A stretch of DNA of 29,436 nt from Diphasiastrum complanatum (Eukaryota; Streptophyta; Lycopodiopsida; Lycopodiales; Lycopodiaceae): positions 6,745,418 to 6,774,853 of the forward strand of contig CM055111.1 in the NCBI GenBank assembly GCA_029204225.1, given 5' to 3'. A model generated the notes under the pieces. That model saw only the letters and a program-made list of their open reading frames with translations. It was not told the origin of the DNA and did not search any database. The position numbers were made by a program, and so were the translations under genes. Position 1 is the stretch's first letter. Every line of letters begins with the position of its first letter. Shown here in pieces: positions 19,081 through 29,233 of this stretch.

Positions 19081-19749
19081 TCATGGGAGTGCCAATCTTT
19101 GTCGTTGTGTAGGTGGGTGTTGTCTTGGCATTTTTTGCTTTCTATCGCATCGCATTCCGATGTGTCATATGAAAGTTACGACACCTGGAAGTAACTTAAG
19201 TAGTTATGGAAAATCGCTCACAAGCAATTTTGGAGGAAAAAATATTGTTATCGAGATTTTGGGAGCGAACAGAGGTCTAGAGATAGGGGGCTGACCATAT
19301 TGTTTTGGCCTTGCCTTGCAGAGACAATATTATGTGTTGAGGTTGGTCAATGGAGTTTGAAAGAAATTCAACGTTAAAGGATAAATTGCGAAGGTAGTTT
19401 TAACTTTTGAGGCTTAGACCTTAATGAAGGGCTCACTCACCCAACATGAAAGTGAATGTGCATGAATGGAAAAAAGCAGATCATGTTTGATTCATCAACA
19501 TTTGTAGATGTAGCATGTAAGCCCCTTCTTATTGCATGTCAATAGGTAGAAATCTACATCTAGTTTTGTTGCATGAGTAATAGAAGATGTACAACTCTGA
19601 ACTTTTGCATGAGTAATAGAAGATGTACAACTCTAGAACTTTGCATGTAATTTTATTTGTTGCAAAAAGCTTGCTTTGCTTGCTTCCACATGCGTTTTAA
19701 TATAAGATGTCCTTGCTAGTCCATGCCATGTTCCCCATTTCAATGATTT
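19081..19749. other. Non-coding, with a short tandem duplication
   Basis: No recognisable gene. Positions 19571-19606 and 19607-19642 are a 36-bp tandem duplication (GCATGAGTAATAGAAGATGT and what follows), with two or three differences. Confidence 0.5.
19571..19642. repeat. 36-bp tandem duplication
   Basis: Two adjacent 36-bp units starting GCATGAGTAATAGAAGATGT, nearly identical. A third partial unit (GCATGTAAT) follows. Confidence 0.9.
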
Positions 19750-20241
19750 TCCCAAAAAGGGTGCTTGCAAAGAAACGATGCACGCTTCACTTGGAAGAAG
19801 CTTCTATTGAGAGCATCTCTAATTCTAACTCCCAATGTGCCAAACTTATGCTAGGATCCAGTGCCAATAGTTTCAAGCGAGTGTTTGTTTTGATTGGTGG
19901 TAGTTAAAACATCTGTGATAGGTATTCGTATGTCCAGTTCGACTTGTTCTAACAATAGTCTGCAACAACATGGATTAGAATAATATCATCAGTCCATAAA
20001 TTACGACTTATGATTGCATTAAAAAATCCCATCTGCTCCTGGTCATGGCTTTGCACTTGCGCTCCTTGGTACTCTCAATGGTGCCATGTTCTTTAAAAAG
20101 TTGTTATTATTATGATCATGGCAACTGTTTAAGACCAAGCCCAGAATGACGAGACATAACTAATAACCACATACACTAGAGTGACCGGCTATCCATGCCA
20201 GGAATTATTCTGAGTCCCTCATACTGGACATGGACATAACA
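19750..20241 (-). mobile_element. 3' LTR of element B
   Basis: On the minus strand it starts TGTTATGTCCATGTCCAGTA at 20241 after a purine-rich AAGGGATGAAGAA. The first 110 bp or so match the LTR at 23321-23798 (shared AGTGTATGTGGTTATTAGTT and GGGCTTGG), with weaker similarity beyond. The far end near 19750 is estimated from the length of the partner LTR. Confidence 0.6.
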
Positions 20242-23200
20242 TTCTTCATCCCTTAAATTAGTTATGTCCTCAGAACGAGCAACTAGAGAAATCCAAATTT
20301 GTATGCTTTTAACTCTTTCTCATGAATCATTATCCTCAATCTAACCAACCAACCTAATCAAGCACCCCATCCAACGCTTATTAAAACCAATCAGCCTACT
20401 TCAGATCTTAGTGTACAAACCAAGATTAGGCCGACTTATGCATACATCTTTGGACATAAGGCTAAGATAAAAGCTTTATTTCTCTGATCCAATCCATAAC
20501 AAAATGGTACTTGGCAACAATCAGTAAATCTTAATTTAATCTTTACTACTACTTCCCATATTCATGAATATCTCACAGCTCAATATCCCCAAAACTCCTC
20601 TAGTTCCAGATTATTCAAAATAATCACTCATAGAGTTCTTCTATTTCAACTGGATAGTTCTATCTTTGTACACATACTAGATTTTTTTTCAAAAATTTAT
20701 GCAATTGGCTGATTCATCAAAAGTCTTATTTCTATCTTTTCTTCTCCCTCTTTCAAAAGAAATCCCATAATTTCAATTAAAAGTTCTCAGGAGACAACGT
20801 ATAAGATATCAAAGATTTGAAAAAGTCAGTAATTAGTATCCCCCCATACTATTACACATCGGACTTTTTCCTCAAGATCATAGAATATCTTATCCCGAGT
20901 GATAGAAATATTACATCTCAATAATCAATTATTGAATAGAGATAAATTTGGATTCAAAAAGTCTAAATTTATTTAATCAATTGATTCTGAGCTATATTCA
21001 CCATTGTATGGAAGTATAATTTCATATAACCTTTCAGTCCTTCAGAACCAAGTTCAGCATTGGAAGGAATTATATAAATCTCAATCCAATTGTCTCGTAT
21101 TTAAGAAATTTCTAAAAAGTAGAGGTCTAACATAATAGAGTAATAGATTTCAGGGCTTCCAGATTTTGTAAATAATGAGATAAAGATTGATCTCAAAATA
21201 CCCAAAACAAAAAGCCAATGGATTTTAGTGTTAGTATGACCATTACAATAATTACTAACCATTGGCATCTCTCATGCTCCTTAAGGATTACCCAAAGAAT
21301 ACCACTTCACGTTGTACCCCAACATTGACGACACAAAAATGTATCGTTCAAGTACAGATGAAATGCTTTAAGTGTATTTACTAACCCAAAAGGAACATGG
21401 ATATCAATAAAACTGAATACCATACTGTCCTAGATATCCAATATCTATTTCAGATCAAATGGAATCCAAATTACTAGATTCCTGTATGGAACACCTTCAA
21501 TATGCTTTCATTTGCAAGATCCAGATCTAATTGCAAAATAGAGATGGTTCCATAAATGGATTATCTGACTTGCCACTCTTCCCTTAGAATCATCTATTTC
21601 TCGAAATTCTAATTAACATTGGAGAAAAGGAGTCCAAATTCCCAGAGGCAGTCTTCTTAATCAATTTCCAATTGTTATTCTCATTTGCTATCGGTTATAC
21701 TTCAAGAATTGAAAGTAGATTAACAAAATTGATCGATTGAGTCAACTAATCAACTACCCTTCAGGCTTCATCTCTTTCCTCCCAAATATGGTTCAGGCTA
21801 AAAGCTCCAAAGTTGTACTAGGTAAAAGTTCAATTTGGTATAAGTATTACTTTTCTACTAATCAACCAGATAGTTTTGATTGTTCAATCACTAAGTGCCG
21901 CACTTAATTACTAGAAAATCCCCTTAGGGATCAGCATAGAAACTGTTCCAATAGGATTTATATTATTCTCAATCTTTATTGATCCCAAAAAACAAGAAAT
22001 GCTCCTATTAGTTGACAGATTCCAAAATCTACAACTAAAAGGGAAAGGAAACGTGATCTTAAAAGTTGACAGATTTCAACTCAATAAGGTCATTCACTTT
22101 TCAAGTGTTTTTCGTCTGATCAATAACCAACGAATTTGAACAAATCTAAAACACCAATGGTTATTTCAAATTTTACATAAATCGAGATTTTCAAATTCCG
22201 TTCGATATGGACCTAAACTGTGAAAATCGATCTAAAGCATCGACTTAGCAATTTCACAATTACTATCACATTCCGAAAGGATTCCGAAACATCCGGCATG
22301 CATCAGACATGACATGTAGTGATTTCTAAAAAAATCAAATTTTTTACATAAATTGTCTAGAAACTCAGAAATCAGCTTTTTGAACTAGAATTGCTAAAAA
22401 TAACTTTATGCATGAAATTTTCTCAGATCAATCTACTGAACACCCATGTACCATGCATCCAAACATGCATATAGGTCTATCCACAATTGGATGCATGATG
22501 GCTCAAATCAACGGAAATACATCATATATTTAAGCTTATATTGAGATCCAATAAGGTGGTCAAACCACCATTTGATAGGTATTCATGCTCAAAAGTCCTC
22601 AAAAATACACTATTTTTTGACATTTTGAGACCCTTAATGTGTCCAATCCTAACCAAACTTTATGAAAGTCTTAGGACAACTTCATTACACCTCCAAAAAT
22701 GTGCATAATAATTATTTGCCTTGAATTTTATGAAAATCTTTAAAATTAGTCCAAAAACCATCCAAAAACCATGTTTTTTGACCAATTTGACCAAAATTTG
22801 TGGATCAAATCCACAATTGAGTACAATAAAACCCAAATCCCTGTAAATACATTACATTCAAGCACTAAAAGTTCTAATTTCAGTCAATTATGGTTCTTAT
22901 AGCCCATTTCTAGTCCAAAAACCCCAATTTTGGGCTAAAAATCACTCTTTAAGCACCTTATTGACTTTTCAACCGACATGTAATCATTAGATCCAATCAA
23001 TAATGACTGTAAAACAACAAGTAAAATCTGAAAAACGTACTATATTAGTATAAATGACAAATTCCAAGCCAAAATTTTCAATTCTAGGTGAAAAATCACA
23101 AAAAATCATTGAAAATCCATTGATTTCCATCAAAATTTATGGAGAAAATCCATAATCATGATCAATAGGCTGAAAGTACACCAAATTCAGAGAAGCTGCC

Positions 23201-23310
23201 TAGTTGGAGATCAATTTCGCCACCTAGAAATAACAAGCAAGGAGAAACCACCAAAGAACAGGAATAAAACAAGAAGCAGCTCCAACTTCTGATTGATGCA
23301 AACCCTTGTT
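20242..23310 (-). mobile_element. Non-coding internal domain of element B (LARD-like)
   Basis: About 3.07 kb between the primer-binding site and the polypurine tract of an LTR element, with no open frame above about 60 codons except a short one at the LTR edge and no gag or pol motif. The left end on the plus strand (20242-20275) reads, on minus, TTCTGAGGACATAACTAATT then TAAGGGATGAAGAA. This resembles the end-of-pol and purine-tract region of Del/Tekay-type chromoviruses. The element would depend on proteins of a related copy, such as the element A lineage. Many internal bases read as decayed AT-rich DNA. Confidence 0.6.
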
Positions 23311-23319
23311 CTGATACCA
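23311..23319 (-). other. Primer-binding site of element B, tRNA-iMet type
   Basis: Minus strand TGGTATCAGAACAAGG starts at 23319; TGGTATCAG is the conserved core of the iMet primer-binding site. It follows the LTR end after at most one or two bases. Confidence 0.8.
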
Positions 23320-23320
23320 G

Positions 23321-23798
23321 TCTAAGGATCGTAATGAAGATCCGACTAGATCCTATTGCATGCGACCAAAAGGACACATGTGGAGCAAAAACCACCCAAC
23401 CAACAAGAAATGGCTAGTCAATACCCTAATTACTTCACCCCCATGCCATGGCGAATGAATGCAAGAGAGTAGGGGCTTCTGGCTACAAGGATCAGAAAAT
23501 CCAATAGGTAGATGGGCGAGTTTCCACTAGTATATATTCTCTCCCATGAGGAGAGAATATTTCTCTTAGGATCCCCATGCAACCTGGAATAGCAATTGAC
23601 CTTCTATTCTTGCATTATAGTAGTCAAACACCATGCAAGTGCTCCTATGTCCAATTATAGGTTTGGGCCCTCATATGATTATTAATTACTTTATTGGCCA
23701 AGCCCGGAATAACGAGGCATAACTAATAACCACATACACTGGAATGACCGGCTACCCATGTTTATTCCAAATCTCTCATACTAGACTTGGACGTAACA
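23321..23798 (-). mobile_element. 5' LTR of element B
   Basis: It starts TGTTACGTCCAAGTCTAGTA at 23798 on the minus strand and runs about 478 bp to the primer-binding site. A TATA-like ATATATACT lies at about 23530 within TAGTATATATTC. GGAGAGAATAT and ATATTCTCTCC around 23537-23562 form an inverted repeat. Similarity to the 3' LTR is clear only for the first part, so the insertion is old. A shared start with the LTR at 7077 indicates the same lineage. Confidence 0.7.
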
Positions 23799-23813
23799 TC
23801 CATACTGTCTCTA

Positions 23814-23939
23814 CTTATTTTCTAAGATGAATAAAACGGATCGGCAATCTAGTGCTTAAAATCTTTTTTTGTGAAGCTTATTTTCTATGATGAGTAAAGC
23901 GGATAAACAATCTAGTGCCTAAAATCTTTTTTTGTGAAG
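23814..23939. repeat. 63-bp tandem duplication
   Basis: Units start CTTATTTTCTA at 23814 and 23877 and end ATCTTTTTTTGTGAAG; a third partial unit (CTTATTTAGTGC) starts at 23940. It lies immediately outside element B. Confidence 0.9.
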
Positions 23940-24219
23940 CTTATTTAGTGCTTCAGCCCCTTGTTTGTTGACAACTATTTTGTGATCACACCATATGCTA
24001 GTGCATGAAGCCAAGAAGCACTAGAAGCAAATATTCGTCTTTGTTATCACCAGCTTATGGGTTGTTTCTCAATCCAAGACTTTGAAGAGTACGTACATTT
24101 TCTCCTTTTGTTGTATTCATTTGTTGCTCATTCTTTTAACTTAAGAATCATTTTGTTTGAACTTTTTGCAGGTTGGATGAGCTGTTGATGGATTGAGGTG
24201 TGAATACTAAAACATAAAT
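23940..24219. other. Intergenic, nothing recognised
   Basis: AT-rich sequence; no gene or structured element that I can support. Confidence 0.5.
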
Positions 24220-24420
24220 ATTTTGAATATTGATCGTGAAATTGTGAATATTGATCATAAAACTATGAATCATGATCGTGAAACTATGAATATTGATCAT
24301 GAAACTATGAATATTGATTGTGAAATTGTGAATACTGATCATGATATTTTGAATATTGATCATGATACTCTGAATATTTTGACTATGAATGTTTATTGTC
24401 GGTCATCTATATGTTGATTA
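24220..24420. repeat. 21-bp minisatellite
   Basis: At least eight consecutive degenerate 21-bp units based on TGAATATTGATCATGAAACTA. Because 21 is a multiple of three, both strands stay open across it (24223-24417 on plus with repeating NIDHETM; 24148-24363 on minus with repeating INIHNF). The reading frames look like repeat by-products. Looser relatives (GAATATTGAT, TCATGA) continue to about 24480. Confidence 0.92.
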
Positions 24421-24533
24421 TGGATATTTTGAAAATTGATCATGAATATTTTGAATATTTATTATAAATATTCTGAATAGCAATTATAAAAATGCTCATT
24501 TATGAAAAATGATTATAATGAAGTATTTTCAAA

Positions 24534-24661
24534 TCATGAAATCCATTATTGTGAACTGTCTTTGTAAATATTAAACTGCAAAATTGTGAGTAGTCAATCA
24601 TGAAAACCATTTTTCTGAACTGGCCTTTGTAAATATTAAATTGCAAAATTGTGCATAGTCA
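24534..24661. repeat. 64-bp tandem duplication
   Basis: Two adjacent units starting TCATGAAA at 24534 and 24598, sharing TTTGTAAATATTAAA.TGCAA and AAATTGTG..TAGTCAA. Confidence 0.92.
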
Positions 24662-26242
24662 ATCATGACTTTTGTAGATTGTGAAACTATGGATATTGAA
24701 TCGTGACATTTTTTATAGTGCGATTGCGAATAATGAATAACACCTTTTCTATTTACTCGAATGATAGAATTTAAATTATAAATAATCAATTGCAACTTTT
24801 CTTGATATTGAATATAAATTCTAGTGATTATATCAAATTATGAAATTAGTGAATACTGAATCATGATCCAAAAATCATGTACTATAATTTTGTGACTATA
24901 GATTGTGAGATTCTAATATGGTACATACTCAAATATTAAAATAATTATTATTATTTCAAATGAAGACTACAACTGTTGAAAATCTAAAATCATTAATATT
25001 ATATAGTCAGTAATGAAAATTATAGATGTTTTAAAGCCATGATTGGCATTATTCAAATCACAAAATAGTCAATGTTAAAATCTAAAATAATTAAATAAAT
25101 CAATTTTTACTATTGGTCATTTCTCATGTCAAATATTACAAATCTTAAAACACCACATCAATGGCACGGCCTTTGTGGTATGCCACACCGTTTTTGTTTT
25201 ATGTGTGTGCTTGCATTTTTGGCATACTATAAGGATTTATTGGGCTGTTTTTTTTTTCTGTGATTTTTGTGTTGTTTGAGTGCACTACCATTTCTGATAG
25301 AGAGCAAAATAGGTTGCGGCCACGTGGCAGCATAGTCGCAATGATGATTAGAAACTCAGTATAAAAGCATTTGCTATGTCATAGCTAGCAAATGGCCTGT
25401 AATGAAAAATGGCCAAAACTCCACAAAAATCTGAATTTGTTTTTTGTTGATAATAGTGATCAATGGCCTAGCATGCTTGATTGTAATGCTATTGCCAAGT
25501 AAAAATTTGCTTACTAAACCTCTGTAGGAGGTAATAAGAGTTATTTAAGATGCCCATGCAGAGCATTGAATGCATTTTGGAAGGTGTCATCAATGCTTTT
25601 GCGTGTGTACTTGCAATAAAGGAAAGCATGCTATAACAATAAATTTAACATGATTTTTCATGTTAAAAATTGTGTGACTGCCATGAAAATAGTCTCGTCA
25701 ATGCATGTTAGCTTGCCAGCAAATTAACATCTTAGTCCTTAAAACATGAATGCATAAAGTAGATGCAATAGAAATAAATACAACGTGAGACTTGAATATG
25801 CACTTCTCCTCCATTTAAAAACCTACACACGACAAATAAAATTGCTATTAATCTCAAATGTTGAAAAATTGCTGGCTGCAAATGGGATTGTTTCTTCTTC
25901 TACAAATTGCTCGTTGGCTGATGTGTGGTACTTAAAACTTTATAGAGAATGTTGTGTGGTAAATTTTTAACTTCACAAATTTTAAATTTATACTTTAATT
26001 CAAGGTTTTATTTTGAATTCAATAATAAGCAATCATTTCAAGTTTTAAAAAAATAAATATTTTTTATTTATTGATTTTTTGAATATTCCATGTCTAGTAC
26101 AATCCCAATGTCAAAAACATGGGTGGTATTAATTATAATCTATTAATAATTTTTTTTTAGCATGATTAAAATTTCTAGCAAAATACGATATTTTTTAGTA
26201 TTATAATATATATTTTTGAAGCATTTTAAATATTGACATATT
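24662..26242. other. AT-rich intergenic, nothing recognised
   Basis: Very AT-rich, with TAA/ATT runs and many stops in all frames. Only short random-looking frames are present (for example 25785-25970). No RNA gene, LTR or primer-binding site was found. Confidence 0.55.
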
Positions 26243-26712
26243 CTAAGAAATTAAGAAAGGCCTCTTGGTAGAGAGGTCTGTCCTATCTAATGGATCGAGT
26301 CTAGGAGCAGCTAGCTCACCCATATGTAATTTTGAGTATCTCTCTCGCATCCTATATAGTAGCTCAAAATCTTTGGGCATAATTGTAACTCGCTTGGCAT
26401 GTATGGCTAGCAAAAACGAGTCCTCAAAAAAGAGGCTTTGGTAATCCTCGACAGCCTCCTGAAGGCACTGAAGTGCCCGAGGAGTGAACCTAACTATACT
26501 GCCGAGATCTTCCCTGGTGATCTGGTGGACAACACGGTAAAATGGTGCTTTGGGAATTAGGAGTTTGTGAATTTTTGATATTTGCAAATATCAGATGGCC
26601 ACCTGCTACGGTTACGCTTTCTAGTTCATCTGGGAGTATTTATGACAACAGTAGGAGTGGTGGGAGTACCAGCCGAGAAAAAATCTCTCTTTGTCTTCTT
26701 TCTCCTATTCAT
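26243..26712 (-). pseudogene. Centromeric histone H3 (CENH3)-like pseudogene
   Basis: The minus-strand ATG at 26712 opens a basic tail (MNRRKKTKRDFFSAGTPTTP) that ends in a TGA at 26628-26626. In the same frame it continues TRKRNRSRWPSDICKYQKFT, matching the R-Y-R-P..EIRKYQKST part of H3 with about five residues missing. A one-base deletion then shifts the frame. The histone fold follows: HKLLIPKAPFYRVVHQIT, RFTPRALQCLQEAVEDYQSL, FFEDSFLLAIHAKRVTIMPK, DFELLYRMR. KLLIP, EDY, KDFEL and a loop 1 one residue longer than in canonical H3 are CENH3-like traits. CENH3 marks centromeric nucleosomes. The C-terminus past MR does not match H3, and no introns interrupt it, so it may be a processed copy. 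Confidence is high for an H3 fold, lower for the CENH3 subtype. Confidence 0.85.
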
Positions 26713-27123
26713 GGTGGAACTCAGAGGGATATCAAACTTGTGTGCAAGATGTGAGATATGATGGAAAAGGGTGCAATGGTGGTCGCAGATAAGCGATATG
26801 TACAGAAGGTACAATATATCGCTTCTGTGTGCAACGGGAATGACAAGTAAAAAGTAGATAGAAGAAGGTCGCACAAGAGCGATATGCAAAGGTACATTAT
26901 ATCGGATCTGTGCACATGAATAGTAATAGACGGCAAGGCACATACACTAGCGTTGCACAAGAGCGATATGCGAAAAGACAGAGCGAAAAAAAATAAAAAA
27001 TAATGCATCAGGTTCGAGGACTTTATCATATGGTTCGCACATGCGAACGCATGTCCTGTTGCACGTGTGAACTATGAGCTCACCAGATTTTGCCATGTGT
27101 CATCGTATCCATGCAATCAGCAT

Positions 27124-27278
27124 GTGACATGTGTCGGGATGTCAGGTCACATGTGTGTAGTAGTACGAACCATTAACGCGACACATGGTGCATTTTCAAC
27201 AAATGAACTAATGACACATGTCCAGCAGTCAGACCACATGTGTGTAGTCATACGGACCATTAGGAGGGCAACACATGT
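27124..27278. repeat. Direct repeat rich in ACATGTGT, about 65 bp, two copies
   Basis: 27124-27187 and 27211-27278 share the order GACACATGTGTC/CAG.CAG, CACATGTGTGTAGT, TACG.ACCATTA and ACACATG. CACATGTG is a palindromic E-box-like word. The pair lies just upstream of a TATA box. Confidence 0.75.
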
Positions 27279-27303
27279 CTGACCCACACGTGAAAAAATA
27301 GCC

Positions 27304-27310
27304 TATAAAA
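27304..27310 (+). promoter_or_regulatory. TATA box candidate
   Basis: TATAAAA in the context CCTATAAAAGGCATGC, about 237 bp before the ATG at 27541 and directly after the ACATGTGT repeats. A good match to a plant core promoter; activity is not shown. Confidence 0.45.
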
Positions 27311-27540
27311 GGCATGCTACCCGATTAATTTTTTACTTTTTTTTCTCAATTTTTGCGGGATATCGCTCTTGTGTGCGGCGCTATTTGTAGTGTCTATTTT
27401 TGCTAGTCTTCTGCATGCGCACTAGTGCGATATACCAACTGCATTTTTCATACAAAATCACTCCTATGCACATTTTTTACAATCTCTTTTTTCCTGTTTG
27501 CATACCCCGTGCACAGAAGCGATATCTACCTGAGATAGAT

Positions 27541-27881
27541 GGCCTCGTCCATGGGATCTAGCCATGAGAGCAACCTAAGTGCAATTCTTATTGAGTTTGG
27601 AATTATTGAGGCCCTACTTTCACACCCTATTTCGCCCATATCTACATGTTTTCAAGACTGTCCAACCTAATTTTAAAGTATTTTATGAATACTATGTTAG
27701 ATTCATGGATATAATCAGTAGACCTATTATCTCCATAGGATCTCTCTCGTTCATGCATTTCACTGATCTTGTCCATTTCTTCCCGCTGTTCAAGCAAATA
27801 CCGGATAGGATGTTTACTAGATTGTTTGAACAATTTAGATGCACTACGATGTCTCTTGTTTGTAAGAGGAAATGTCAATAG
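27541..27881 (+). pseudogene. Unknown gene remnant, N-terminal part
   Basis: ATG at 27541 (preceded by GATAG) opens MASSMGSSHESNLSAILIEF and stops after about 43 codons. A second frame, open from about 27579 to 27881, reads LELLRPYFHTLFRPYLHVFK and then FYEYYVRFMDIISRPI, rich in aromatic residues. The two frames overlap, as after a frameshift. I recognise no family. It sits downstream of a TATA box and divergently from the H3-like pseudogene. Confidence 0.35.
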
Positions 27882-27907
27882 ATTTCATACTTTTTTTGCT
27901 AGTTCAG

Positions 27908-28126
27908 ATTTCGGATGATGAGAAAGTTGTTGATTCCGATTCTCAGATGGCCTCATCCTCAGTTCCATCATCCTTTAAAGACATTAGTCACTTCCTTATT
28001 GACACCCCTGATAAGGATAGTGATTTCCTTGATGTTGATACTAAAGTGTTTCGGGATTCTTTTATTGGCTCTAATATCATTGTTGATGATTCAATGTCTG
28101 GAGATGAATCAAAATGTTTTTTTTAA
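27908..28126 (+). CDS. Acidic exon-like frame of the unknown gene
   Basis: A pyrimidine-rich TACTTTTTTTGCTAGTTCAG ends in a credible splice acceptor at 27907. From there the frame reads ISDDEKVVDSDSQMASSSVP and then DISHFLIDTPDKDSDFLDVD, strongly acidic and Ser-rich, to a TAA at 28124-28126. A GTAAGAG donor at 27862 would give an intron of only about 46 bp, too short for plants, and the phases do not match, so the splice structure is unclear. Function unknown. Confidence 0.4.
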   Translation: MSDDEKVVDSDSQMASSSVPSSFKDISHFLIDTPDKDSDFLDVDTKVFRDSFIGSNIIVDDSMSGDESKCFF

Positions 28127-28150
28127 TTTGCTTGTGTATCATATAGATGA

Positions 28151-28152
<2 letters not shown>

Positions 28153-28199
<47 letters not shown>
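28153..28199. repeat. (AT)n microsatellite
   Basis: About 23 AT dinucleotides, lying between two acidic coding-like pieces. It reads as a run of Tyr-Ile codons in one frame. Confidence 0.97.
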
Positions 28200-28200
<1 letters not shown>

Positions 28201-28538
28201 CTATAGTTGATTTGTGTAAGTTTTTTGACTATCGTGAGCATGAGGTGCTTTGTTTACTATCCGGCACAATTTCTGAATTCTCCGACATTGTGGATTTTGA
28301 AACTGAAGACTTGGTGCCTAGAATTGATTATGATGATGAGGATGGACTTATGACTGGTGAAGAATTCCTAACGAAAGCTTTATCAAATTTTGTTGATCAT
28401 GGACGAAGCATGCCATCTGATGAAGAATTCATGGCATTTCAATCCCAGATGGGCTTCCCTTGTCCATCACGAATGCATTTCACAGATGATTCTTCTTCAG
28501 TAGGTGGCCATCATATTGATCATCCGGATATGGTGTGA
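28200..28538 (+). CDS. Acidic C-terminal frame of the unknown gene
   Basis: An open frame from the AT repeat to TGA at 28536-28538. It reads VDLCKFFDYREHEVLCLLSG, VDFETEDLVPRIDYDDEDGL and DEEFMAFQSQMGFPCPSRMH. Like the piece at 27908-28126 it is acidic and lacks a known domain, and it probably belongs to the same former gene. It is formally open from 27915 through the microsatellite, but the codons before 28130 look like an out-of-frame shadow of the acidic exon. It ends in VGGHHIDHPDMV. Function unknown. Confidence 0.45.
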
Positions 28539-29224
28539 AAAGTACAGTACTAAGGACCATAAATGGATCTTTGAATGATCCACAAGGTGATTGTATGCTT
28601 GTTAAACAATCTATCAGAAACTAGTCATCAGAAAACAAGATCTAGTTTAGCAGCTTGATAGGAAACAAGTAGAGACGATCAAAGCATTGATCAAATAGTC
28701 TAATCCAACTCCACACGTGTGGAAATAAGGCTGTAGTACGGCCTGTAGACAGTGTTTACAAAGTGCCAAAGCTGGGTTTTATTGGAAATCAAGAGTAATC
28801 ACCATACATTGAGAGGAAACTCGAGTTTCTCCTTGAGGCTCCAAAAAGTTTCTATCTTCTCACTATGGAGAATGGGAATACATAGTAAAACACACTTCCT
28901 TTGCAAAGTTAGGTGAAAATCCAGCATGTAATAAGGAAGTAGACTCCACTTTCTTGCCCTAATGTGAAAACCCTAGCCTAGATCCAAGAGTCATGCTTGG
29001 TAGGTGCATGGTAGGTACAAATTTCATCATAAATCATGGTCTAGATCCTACAAAGTAGGAATCACTACCAAATAGACACAACCACTCCTCTTGACTTGCG
29101 GTAACCTACTTTAGGTGTGTATGTACAAGTGGCACTTTGGCCATTCAAGTAACCAACAAACAATATTGACAAAATATACAATATTCTACATGGCTAGATT
29201 CGCCAATGTAGGCAATTTTTCACA
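28539..29224 (-). mobile_element. 3' LTR of copia element 2
   Basis: On the minus strand it starts TGTGAAAAATTGCCTACATT at 29224, directly after a GAGGAGGAG purine tract, matching the arrangement of copia element 1 at 9886. A CCACACGTGTGG palindrome lies at about 28713-28724, and similar words occur in the LTR-like DNA near 7921. The outer end is undefined, somewhere above 28539. Confidence 0.6.
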
Positions 29225-29233
29225 CTCCTCCTC
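29225..29233 (-). other. Polypurine tract of copia element 2
   Basis: GAGGAGGAG on the minus strand between the RNase H frame and the LTR start. Confidence 0.65.

Larger units (their letters stand above)
26786..27525. repeat. Array of GCACA..GCGATAT words in both orientations
   Basis: Eight copies of a roughly 15-17 bp word: forward at about 26786, 26871 (GCACAAGAGCGATATGC), 26955, 27419 and 27511, and reverse at 26816 (ATATCGCTTCTGTGTGC), 26898 and 27360. The first four form two inverted pairs of similar layout about 85 bp apart. The array fills the gap between two outward-pointing gene remnants. Confidence 0.85.

Noticed and set aside
19720-23803. TCCAT target-site duplication around element B
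   Set aside because: TCCAT occurs at 19720-19724 and 23799-23803, but the outer edge of the 3' LTR is too diverged to prove it is the boundary.
24148-24417. Repeat-rich proteins on both strands
   Set aside because: Explained by the 21-bp minisatellite.
24220-24661. CRISPR-like repeats
   Set aside because: Units are adjacent and degenerate without unique spacers, and the DNA is plant nuclear.
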